Shown here piece by piece: positions 24,715 to 31,547 of a stretch of DNA of 64,000 nt. The DNA is from Mucilaginibacter flavidus. Lineage in GTDB: Bacteria > Bacteroidota > Bacteroidia > Sphingobacteriales > Sphingobacteriaceae. The stretch's first letter is position 1, and each line of letters opens with the position of its first letter. Under the pieces are notes generated by a model. That model was not told the origin of the DNA. It saw only the letters and a program-made list of their open reading frames with translations, and did not search any database. The position numbers were made by a program, and so were the translations under genes. The stretch spans positions 124,001 to 188,000 of the forward strand of contig NZ_JAMXOE010000002.1 in the NCBI RefSeq assembly GCF_024055575.1. Direction: 5' to 3'.

Positions 24715-25271
24715 GATATTTAAGTTTTCTATGAAAAAAGAAGGTTTTGGTTGTGTGAAAAAGCACCCTAAAAACGGGCTAAAGTCGTTTTGGTCGTGCG
24801 AAAAAAAAGCGATAAACTGGCTAAATGCGTTTTGGTCGTGTGAAAAATTGCGATTAAACGGGCAAAAACCATTTAGGTCATTCGGTACAAAAATAGCGGC
24901 TGGTACTCTCTATGGCCGAAAATCAGGCATTTTTAATGCTCAATTGGTGCTTTTTAAAGAACTTTTTTGCCGAAAAATATTTTAGAGAAAAAATATGGCG
25001 GCAGTTTTTATAAATTTTGTTGGATTAGCCTTCTCAACATCAACCGCAGAAAGCGGCGCAAAGGCTGGCTGAAGAAATAATTTCAGCGTAGCACAAATAT
25101 AATAAATTAAACTAATATAATTAGCAAACTTATCTGTGTTTTTTGATTTACAACCATTACACCACTTCCAACTTTCCCCCATCCGTTTAAAACACTAACC
25201 CATTTATTGAAAAAATTTCCGGATAGCTCAGTGGCTTTTCATATTTAGATTTTATCAATAAAACACAAAAC
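24715..25271. other. Intergenic region upstream of the CGNR gene
   Basis: A 557-base gap between divergent genes. The part nearest the CGNR gene holds the 42-base tandem repeats (24745-24871). The remainder (24900-25270) is AT-rich with no convincing ORF. A TAGATTTT sequence about 25 bases before the secreted-protein ATG may be its -7 box. A plus-strand frame through the repeats gives FWSCEK-type peptide repeats; I do not call it as a gene. Confidence 0.5.
24745..24871. repeat. Three imperfect 42-43 base tandem repeats
   Basis: Units begin TTTTGGTYGTGYGAAAAA at 24745, 24788 and 24830, followed by a variable stretch ending ACGGGC/CTGGC and AAA. A partial fourth unit begins TTTAGGTCATTCGG near 24872. 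They lie 30-160 bases upstream of the CGNR regulator start, where operator repeats would sit. Confidence 0.75.
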
Positions 25272-26060
25272 ATGAAAGCTAAATTATTTATAGTATCCTT
25301 ACTCGTTACCGGCATTGGCAGCTTCCGGGTAAATGCCCAGCCGTCGGCTAAAAAAAACAATTCATCGGCATTCTTTGCTCTCACGCTTAAAAAAGGCGAA
25401 AAACTGGCCAATATCTACAGCCGCGCTATTGCTTTTGCAGGCGACGATTTTGCGCCCCTGGTATTCCGCGTTAGCGGCACCAGCTATTACGAGGTGCTTG
25501 ACGATAATCCCACCAAACCAAAATTCAACGAAACCGATTTGTACGATGGTCGCCCGGCTGGCAACGGCGTATCACAGATAGGGCTCGACGGTAAGGGCAC
25601 CTACGAGGGCAAGGAATTTACCAATACCAGCGCCAGCGGCCTTTTGTACAGCAGCCTGGTATGGGGCAATGCGCCTGCAACCTTAAAGGAAGGCGATACC
25701 TGGGCGGCCGATATTACCGTGCCATGGGAACTTGGCGGCCCCGGAAAACAAACCATTAGTGTTGTAGCTATCGATGCAAACCACAACACCATTACCCTGA
25801 AACGGGATGGCACCAGCGAAGGCTTTTTTGATAACGATCGCAACGAGATAGAAGTGACCCTTAAAGACGGCAAAAAGGTTAAAATGAACATCACCCCCGG
25901 CACTGCCACCTGGACGGGCTACACCACCTTTAAAAACGGTATAGTAATGGCTGATGAGCTTTTGGTTACCCGCCCTGTTATCTTAACAACCGACAGCCTG
26001 CACTTTACCGCCAGCGAGCGCGAATATATTTTGCTGAATGCTATGCCGGCTGAGAAATAA
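25272..26060 (+). CDS. Secreted protein of unknown function
   Basis: 262 residues. A clear Sec signal peptide (MKAKLFIVSLLVTGIGSF, cleavage probably after VNAQ near residue 23) is followed by a beta-rich, Thr/Gly/Asp-rich domain (for example YEVLDDNPTKPKFNETDLYD, EVTLKDGKKVKMNITPG). There are no transmembrane helices after the signal and no Cys-based lipobox. I do not recognise the family. It stands alone, convergent with the next gene, from which it is separated by a 9-base perfect hairpin. Likely periplasmic or exported. Confidence 0.7.
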   Translation: MKAKLFIVSLLVTGIGSFRVNAQPSAKKNNSSAFFALTLKKGEKLANIYSRAIAFAGDDFAPLVFRVSGTSYYEVLDDNPTKPKFNETDLYDGRPAGNGVSQIGLDGKGTYEGKEFTNTSASGLLYSSLVWGNAPATLKEGDTWAADITVPWELGGPGKQTISVVAIDANHNTITLKRDGTSEGFFDNDRNEIEVTLKDGKKVKMNITPGTATWTGYTTFKNGIVMADELLVTRPVILTTDSLHFTASEREYILLNAMPAEK

Positions 26061-26084
26061 TTACGCGTTAAAACGGTCGATCTT

Positions 26085-26116
26085 ACTATCTCCGTAGCGT
26101 AGCCTGTGGAGATAGT
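26085..26116. repeat. Hairpin between convergent genes
   Basis: Perfect 9-base arms ACTATCTCC/GGAGATAGT with a 14-base loop. It resembles a dispersed repeat rather than a classical terminator because neither side has a T run, though it may still act at the end of both transcripts. Confidence 0.6.
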
Positions 26117-26120
26117 GGGA

Positions 26121-26678
26121 TTAACTGATATACTTTTTATCGCGTAATTTCTGCAATATAAAATTGGCCTCGGCTTCATCCAGGCCATCTGCAAATTTTA
26201 TGGTCTGCATACCGTAGTCGAACCTTATTGTGCCGTTGTTTGCTATATTGAAAGCATTGTTCGACCCTGTGTTACCAAAAGGACCGCGTGGTGCATACTC
26301 CTGCCAGGCACGAAAGTTTTTAGCCTCCCTTAAATCATAACTTTTCGCTTTATAAAGTAGCGCGCCGCGTTTGTTAATAGTAAGCGCACCTTGCCCAACT
26401 TTAATAATTTCCTTTCCCGTAATTGTCCAAAAAAGCGCCCTGAAAGCTATAAGGCCGCCCAATGTCCATCCGCACAGCCACACTATGCTAAAAATGTCGC
26501 GCGAGGAATTGCGGCCGATGATAAACGTATTCAGTGTGGAAAATTCGCTAACCGTCCAAATACACAACCAAATCGAGAAAAAAATTATTACAAATGTATT
26601 TCTCTTCGCCGGGACTATAATTTCAATGCCGTCAAAGTTTTCAATGATACTGGCACGTCCGCCATAAGGAGTTTCCAT
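26121..26678 (-). CDS. Hypothetical membrane protein
   Basis: 185 residues. Two hydrophobic helices at about 28-45 and 63-87 are followed by a soluble domain with beta-strand character (VGQGALTINKRGALLY, GTIRFDYGMQTIKFADGLDE) that resembles a PH-like fold in its spacing. That resemblance is weak. The last residues form a short helix (AEANFILQKLRDKKYIS). I cannot name a family. Convergent with the secreted protein at 25272. Confidence 0.6.
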   Translation of the reverse strand: METPYGGRASIIENFDGIEIIVPAKRNTFVIIFFSIWLCIWTVSEFSTLNTFIIGRNSSRDIFSIVWLCGWTLGGLIAFRALFWTITGKEIIKVGQGALTINKRGALLYKAKSYDLREAKNFRAWQEYAPRGPFGNTGSNNAFNIANNGTIRFDYGMQTIKFADGLDEAEANFILQKLRDKKYIS

Positions 26679-26803
26679 TTGTAAATTTTTTTCTAAATAT
26701 GGGGAATAAATTTAAATGTTTTATTGCTATCCAAGGGGCTTTCCTCGCCCGTCGTCATCTCTTGCAGATTTAGGTTAACCGATAAAATGCGTACATGGTT
26801 AAT

Positions 26804-26830
26804 GTAGGGGCGTATGCAATACGCCCCTAC
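26804..26830. repeat. Perfect palindrome GTAGGGGCGTA-TGCAA-TACGCCCCTAC
   Basis: 27 bases with 11-base perfect arms and a 5-base loop. A decayed copy is at 21029-21054 and a distant relative (ACGGGCGTATTACGTACGCC) near 59778. It is an intergenic repeat family. Confidence 0.8.
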
Positions 26831-26905
26831 GATAAATAACGATTATAATTCCCTGATTAGGTTTGATGGATTAACTTTAATCTGCGAAAGACAGAAACGG
26901 AATAA

Positions 26906-27469
26906 CTATATCCCCGCCACAGTATCTTCCAGCTCCTGGTACCAATCAGCGCCATATTTGCGGATTAGCGGGGCTTTCAGAAACTCGTGTACACGTACTT
27001 TTAGCTCGTTCCCAAATGAGCAGGCCGGGCTGCAAATGCTCCAGCGGTCGTAGTTTAATACGTCAAATTCGGGATACTTGATTATGCGGATGGGGTACAG
27101 GTGACACGATATTGGTTTTTTCCAGCTAATGGCGCCGTGCTCGTATGCTTTTTCAATGGCACATTTGGTGATACCGTTTTCAAATATCACGTAGGCGCAC
27201 TCTTTGTTTACGTCAACACAGGGTGTGGTGTAATCGCCTTCAAAATCGGTAACGTAGGTGCCCACAGTTTCAACCGTGGCTATGCCTTTGGCGTTCATAA
27301 ACGGTTTTACCTTTGGGTAAATTTCATCCAGTAAATCCAGTTCATCGGCATTCAGGGGTGCACCCGAGTCGCCTTCAAGGCAGCATGCGCCTTTACACTT
27401 GTTTAAATTGCAAACAAAATTCTCTTTTACTACATCCTCGTGTACTAAAACGTTGCCAACCTCTATCAT
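26906..27469 (-). CDS. DUF3109 family protein (cysteine-rich, putative Fe-S/Zn)
   Basis: 187 residues, recognised as DUF3109 from the Bacteroidota-typical N-terminus (GNVLVHEDVVKENFVCNL) and cysteine pattern: C in FVCNLNKCKGACC (about 19-28), C in TTPCVD, KECAY, ITKCAIE, the ISCHLYPIRI segment, and SICSPACSFG. The pattern resembles YkgJ-type metal or Fe-S clusters, and the activity is unknown. The start overlaps the DUF3108 stop by four bases, so the two are coupled. Confidence 0.85.
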   Translation of the reverse strand: MIEVGNVLVHEDVVKENFVCNLNKCKGACCLEGDSGAPLNADELDLLDEIYPKVKPFMNAKGIATVETVGTYVTDFEGDYTTPCVDVNKECAYVIFENGITKCAIEKAYEHGAISWKKPISCHLYPIRIIKYPEFDVLNYDRWSICSPACSFGNELKVRVHEFLKAPLIRKYGADWYQELEDTVAGI

Positions 27470-28251
27470 TCTTGTTTTTTTAGTGGATTCAGCGCGTACT
27501 TTAAATTTTTAGCGCCGGTTAAATCCATTGTTATACTGCCTACTACCAACTCAACGTGCGCCTTTACAGGTATCCGGTTTTTATCGTCGGTAATCCACAA
27601 ATATAGCTTACTGCTTTTTCTAAACACACGCCCCGGGATAATTGTGGGGTTAAATTTTAAACAATTAAAGGTACCGACAGAACATTCCATCTTTTCTTTA
27701 CCTGCATAAGTAATTTCCATAGAGTGCACGCCATCCTCCAGGAAGTACTGCAGGTTAAATTTATCGCCAATCTTCAGTTTGGAGATATCAACACTCCGGG
27801 CAAAATAATAAGCCGACAAAAAGTCGAACGTTTTTCCTTTCATAGGGTAAACGCCTTTGGCAGCAGTTATTTTATCAGTGGTATGGTCGTACGTAACATT
27901 GTCGCTATGCCTGTAACTGGCCTCCTTGCGGTTTTCGGTATAAAAGTATGGTTCAAGTGTTTTTTGGTCAACGTAAGTTTCGTAGCGGTTGCGCACTTTG
28001 TAAAAAATGTCAAAAGTGCCGGCGGTTTTTGCATCGGCCACAATATGATAAGCAGGCTTGTCGTCAAATTTTTTGTCGCTTTCGCCAACCCTGATGGTAG
28101 CCTCGGCCGCTGTGAAGAAACCGTATTTTAATTTATAGTCAAGCTCCTCGCCCACCTTAAATGAAGGTTCGCCCAGGTAATTCATCTCCTGTGCGGATAA
28201 TTTGGCCCCAATGGTTACGAGAAAGAACGCGAGCAGAAAGTATTTGGTCAT
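27466..28251 (-). CDS. DUF3108 domain-containing exported protein
   Basis: 261 residues with a signal peptide (MTKYFLLAFFLVTIGAKLSA, cleavage after about residue 20). DUF3108 features include SFKVGEELDYKLKYGFFTAA near the N-terminus, FYKVRNRYETYVDQKTLEPY, and a late LYLWITDDKNRIPVKAHVE. A periplasmic beta-rich protein of unknown activity. It precedes and overlaps the DUF3109 gene, an arrangement I recall from related genomes. Confidence 0.85.
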   Translation of the reverse strand: MTKYFLLAFFLVTIGAKLSAQEMNYLGEPSFKVGEELDYKLKYGFFTAAEATIRVGESDKKFDDKPAYHIVADAKTAGTFDIFYKVRNRYETYVDQKTLEPYFYTENRKEASYRHSDNVTYDHTTDKITAAKGVYPMKGKTFDFLSAYYFARSVDISKLKIGDKFNLQYFLEDGVHSMEITYAGKEKMECSVGTFNCLKFNPTIIPGRVFRKSSKLYLWITDDKNRIPVKAHVELVVGSITMDLTGAKNLKYALNPLKKQE

Positions 28252-28283
28252 CTGTATGGCTATTAGTCTGTTGTCTTTTAAAG

Positions 28284-28291
28284 CGAATTTA
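28284..28291 (-). promoter_or_regulatory. Candidate -7 element of the DUF3108-DUF3109 unit
   Basis: Reads TAAATTCG followed by C on the minus strand, the same one-base variant class as the metK box. It gives a leader of about 30 bases. Confidence 0.35.
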
Positions 28292-28386
28292 ATATTATTT
28301 GTTTTGTTAAGACTCTGACTATAAACTGCTATGATAGTAAATTATTATTTTGGATGATGACATTAGGCTGATAAATATGAATTCTT

Positions 28387-28478
28387 GTAGAGACGCGATG
28401 GTTCGCGTCTAATACAACTGATAGGCAGATCATTATTGACTACCTATCAGCGGGAGACGCGAAGCATCGCGTCTCTAC
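28387..28478. repeat. 92-base three-hairpin GAGACGC element
   Basis: Same layout as 21413-21507: outer-left hairpin (AGACGCGA/TTCGCGTCT), perfect central stem CTGATAGG/CCTATCAG, outer-right hairpin (GAGACGCGA/TCGCGTCTC), all bounded by GTAGAGACGC and GCGTCTCTAC. The central stem differs in sequence but is preserved as a stem. It ends four bases before the DUF2480 stop. Confidence 0.85.
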
Positions 28479-28482
28479 AATC

Positions 28483-28998
28483 TCAATCCCTTTTCTTATA
28501 AATAGGTACAGTCGAGCAAGGTTCGCCAAACATCAGGCTTTTTACAACCGGGGTAAGCTTTTTGGTTAACTCAACGTAGGCAGAAACGGGTACCGGGATA
28601 TCTCCGCAGCCTTTAATTACTATACGCTGATCGCGATATTGTTCAACATCAAGTTTGGCTAAGCTTTTTACAAACAGCACTGTTTCCAATACATCTCCAT
28701 CGCCAAAAACTACTTCCTTTGCGTAGGGCGCCAGCCGGTTTGCCAACAGCATGTAGGCCCAGGCCGGCACAATGGCATCGGCTGTGCAGGTCACGGCAAC
28801 AAATTTACCGTCGTACTGCGCCCAGTCATGGCCTTTCACAAACTCCCTGAAATCCTTTTCCTTTAATATCAGCTCCATGAAAAGGTTATCCTTTATATCA
28901 TAAACAACCCTATCGCCTTCAGGATAAAAGGCCGCAGGATCCAAAGTAACCAGGCCGCTCTGCGCTACCTTATTCACAAAATTTTCCTGTATTTCCAT
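28483..28998 (-). CDS. DUF2480 family protein
   Basis: 171 residues from the ATG at 28998 (MEIQENFVNKVAQSG); the longer frame needs a TTG start and is less likely. It matches DUF2480, a Bacteroidota family of unknown function, through SGLVTLDPAAFYPEGDRVVY, DGKFVAVTCTADAIVPAWAY and the Cys-containing GCGDIPVPVSAYVEL and GEPCSTVPIYKK. Soluble, no signal. It begins ten bases after the ppiD terminator, so its promoter must overlap that terminator or it depends on readthrough. Confidence 0.85.
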   Translation of the reverse strand: MEIQENFVNKVAQSGLVTLDPAAFYPEGDRVVYDIKDNLFMELILKEKDFREFVKGHDWAQYDGKFVAVTCTADAIVPAWAYMLLANRLAPYAKEVVFGDGDVLETVLFVKSLAKLDVEQYRDQRIVIKGCGDIPVPVSAYVELTKKLTPVVKSLMFGEPCSTVPIYKKRD

Positions 28999-29007
28999 AA
29001 CTGTAAA

Positions 29008-29047
29008 CAAAAAAAATCCGGGAGTAGCTGTAACGCCATCCCGGATA
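29008..29047 (-). terminator. Rho-independent terminator of ppiD
   Basis: On the minus strand a perfect 8-base stem ATCCGGGA/TCCCGGAT (29016-29023 with 29039-29046) is followed by eight T. Confidence 0.85.
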
Positions 29048-29067
29048 CAAAATTACCTTTAAATTTG

Positions 29068-31182
29068 CTATAAAAACTTAGCTCTGTAATCTTTTACATT
29101 CGCCTTATCTTTCAGGGCATCAAATATCAGTGAACGTGAGCGCTGCAGCAAGGCCTGGCCCAGTTGTTCTTTTTCTCTAACCGTGTTGGTAACAGCGGCA
29201 GGGTTAACAAAGCTGTCAAGTGTAAACACAAACACACCTTGTTGTCCTTCTATCGGTTTTGATAGTTTGTTTGGTTTTGAACCAAAAACCGTACCGATAA
29301 CTTTATACTCAGCTGATGAACCCGGAATTATCGGATTAGCAAACACTATGTTTTGGATAGGATTTACTTTTACACCTGCTTTTTGAGCAACCTGGTCGAT
29401 AGTAGTTGAGCCGTTTAACGCAGCCTGCAGCTTATCAGCCAATAATTTGCCTTTTACCTTGTTTTTAACCATCGGCTCAATTTGTTTTTTCACATCATCG
29501 AGCGATAGCTGGCCCTGTGGTTTAATACTTACCAGGTGGGCTACAATGTACTGGTTACCTGTGATGTAAACCTTATCCGAAAAGTCGCCCTTCTCGGCAG
29601 TAAAAGCCCATTTTACAATATCACGGGCGCTTTCAACACCTTGTATCGAGCCTGCAACACCGTTTACATCAGCAGCAGTTTTTGTTGCCAGGCCTTCTTT
29701 TTTAGCTTCAGCGGCAAAATTCTCCTTGGTTAAATTACCTAAAAAGCGCTGCGCCTTGCTGTAAACTTCAGTTTGTGTAGTACTGCTGGCTTTTAACGGA
29801 ACGTCAACAAGCGCAACTTTAACCACTTTCGATGAGCCTTTTGTATCTTCAATTTGTACAATGTGAACGCCAAATTGAGGCGTTATGATCACTTTTACAT
29901 CGCCTTTTTTGAAGGTAAATACCGGATTATCAAATTCGGGAACCATTCTGCCGCGGCCGAACGTGCCTAAATCTTCAGCTTTTATAGTAGGAACTTTGCC
30001 TGTAGCATATTGAGCTGAGATCTCAGCAAATGATTTTCCGCCGTCAACCAGTTTTTTAATCGAATCGGCTTTAGCCTTGGCTTTTTCAAGCCCCATGCCC
30101 GATGGGTCGATTAATATATGGCGTGCCTTTATTGAGTCGGGCTCAACGCGCGAATCAACAAGTTTGGCTATTTTATAGCTGCCATTGCTAAGGTACGGAC
30201 CAACCATAAAACCATTTGAAGCGGTAAACATTACCGAATCCAATTTTGGATCGAGCCCTTTACCTTTGTGTAAATAAGCAAGCGGAACTTTTGTTTCAGA
30301 ATTTATCTGCACAAAAAGCGAATCGTTGGTTGATGCTTTAAAGTCAGCCGCCATCTTTTCGGCTTGGGTTTTGGTAGCGGCCGAGTCGGCTTTTGAAGCT
30401 GCTGCATTGAAACTCACGTAATCAAAAGTCCTGGTTTCCTGAGGCGCTTTAAACTGGTTTTTATGCTCATCATAGTAAGCCTGGTAGTCGGCATCAGTAA
30501 TGGTAACTTTGTTGTCAGGTACCGATGCGTAGTCAAGCGTTACGTATTTAAAATTAGCCAGCTTGTTTTTAGCGGTATAATCTTCTTTTGCTTCAAGCGA
30601 GTTAATGTAAAGGCCGTTTGTTACAATTGCCTGGTATTTTTCGTTCAGCTTGTTTTTGCCAAGTCCGTCGATAAAAGCATCCCATTGTGCCCTAACCGGG
30701 TCGTCGGCTTTTGAGGCCTGCACGTTTTGCTTAAACTGGTTAAATTTAGCAACATCAACTTTGCCGGTTTGCGGGTTGCCGAAAGCCTGCACAATCTGCG
30801 GGTCGGGATTGGTGCCGTTAACCATCGAGTTAACTTCGTCATCGCCTACCACCAAGCCCAGCTTTTCAACTTCTTTTGTAAGTATCATCTGGCTTATCAT
30901 ATTGTTCCAGGTATTTTCCTGTATGTAAGCAGTAAACTGCGGCGTTAAGTTAGCTTGTTGCGATTGCTGTTTAAACTGTTGGCTGTTCTGTTCAAACAAC
31001 TTGTTAAATTTATCATACTCAACCTTTTCGCCACCTACTTCGCCCAGCTTGTTCCTGTCGTCGCGGAAAAACGACCCGCCCGACCTGGCAACTTCACCGA
31101 TGATAAATGCAAGTAATGCAAATCCAATAAAAAATGCGAGAATCTTCCCCATTCGTTCCCGCAAAAAACCCATAATACCCAT
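29068..31182 (-). CDS. PpiD/SurA-like peptidyl-prolyl isomerase, membrane-anchored
   Basis: 704 residues. A short cytoplasmic start and one helix (about 13-32, GKILAFFIGFALLAFIIGEV) anchor it, leaving a large periplasmic part: an N-terminal SurA-like chaperone region (about 35-240) and a parvulin PPIC domain starting near KARHILIDPSG (about 352) with GLEKAKAKADSIKKLVDGG and GDVKVIITPQFGVHIVQIED. A long C-terminal extension resembles a second degenerate isomerase or chaperone segment. It is likely a foldase for secreted and outer-membrane proteins. Alone in its unit, with a terminator. Confidence 0.88.
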   Translation of the reverse strand: MGIMGFLRERMGKILAFFIGFALLAFIIGEVARSGGSFFRDDRNKLGEVGGEKVEYDKFNKLFEQNSQQFKQQSQQANLTPQFTAYIQENTWNNMISQMILTKEVEKLGLVVGDDEVNSMVNGTNPDPQIVQAFGNPQTGKVDVAKFNQFKQNVQASKADDPVRAQWDAFIDGLGKNKLNEKYQAIVTNGLYINSLEAKEDYTAKNKLANFKYVTLDYASVPDNKVTITDADYQAYYDEHKNQFKAPQETRTFDYVSFNAAASKADSAATKTQAEKMAADFKASTNDSLFVQINSETKVPLAYLHKGKGLDPKLDSVMFTASNGFMVGPYLSNGSYKIAKLVDSRVEPDSIKARHILIDPSGMGLEKAKAKADSIKKLVDGGKSFAEISAQYATGKVPTIKAEDLGTFGRGRMVPEFDNPVFTFKKGDVKVIITPQFGVHIVQIEDTKGSSKVVKVALVDVPLKASSTTQTEVYSKAQRFLGNLTKENFAAEAKKEGLATKTAADVNGVAGSIQGVESARDIVKWAFTAEKGDFSDKVYITGNQYIVAHLVSIKPQGQLSLDDVKKQIEPMVKNKVKGKLLADKLQAALNGSTTIDQVAQKAGVKVNPIQNIVFANPIIPGSSAEYKVIGTVFGSKPNKLSKPIEGQQGVFVFTLDSFVNPAAVTNTVREKEQLGQALLQRSRSLIFDALKDKANVKDYRAKFL

Positions 31183-31252
31183 AAACGTATATAATTACTT
31201 ATTTCTTTATATAATAAAAAGAGGGCGCAAGATACAACTTTTACTAAAATTC

Positions 31253-31276
31253 TATAACACAAAATTTTGTGTTATA
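31253..31276. promoter_or_regulatory. 24-base perfect palindrome upstream of ppiD
   Basis: Twelve-base arms (TATAACACAAAA and its exact complement) with no loop, 71 bases before the ppiD ATG. The absence of a loop is more like a dimeric operator than a terminator hairpin. No second copy was noticed in the window. Confidence 0.45.
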
Positions 31277-31383
31277 TTTTATTGATTGTTGTAACAAAAA
31301 TGGGGCTAAAGTGGCCGTAAAAAAGCACCTGGGATATGTATCAATATCATTTAGTTGACGGATAAAATGCACCATCGGTGCAA

Positions 31384-31500
31384 AAGGTCGGTAGAAAACA
31401 ACATTAACGTAATTTAGCTTGCCGTCAGGTACGCAACATCGCTAAGGTTCCGTACCTAACGGCACGGCATTTTTGTGTTGCTTATTTTTCTACCGACCTT
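31384..31500. repeat. 117-base nested inverted repeat
   Basis: Outer perfect 15-base arms AAGGTCGGTAGAAAA/TTTTCTACCGACCTT. Inside, GCCGTCAGGTACG pairs with CGTACCTAACGGC except for one mismatch. It is a MITE-like or REP-like element between ppiD and yfhO. Confidence 0.75.
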
Positions 31501-31547
31501 GAACCCCTCTGGGGTTGTGTCGATTTATAACATATGATACCGTCACC

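Larger units (their letters stand above)
31183..31547. other. ppiD-yfhO intergenic region
   Basis: A 365-base gap holding, from left, the probable ppiD promoter area (TATCTTGC on the minus strand near 31230), a 24-base perfect palindrome (31253-31276), and the long nested inverted repeat 31384-31500 with its flanking small palindromes CACCATCGGTGC and AACCCCTCTGGGGTT. No ORF seen. Confidence 0.5.

Noticed and set aside
24596..24985. Plus-strand 129-codon ORF with FWSCEK repeats
   Set aside because: It starts antisense to the CGNR gene and its repeats come from the DNA tandem array, the first unit being out of phase with the others; better explained as non-coding repeats.
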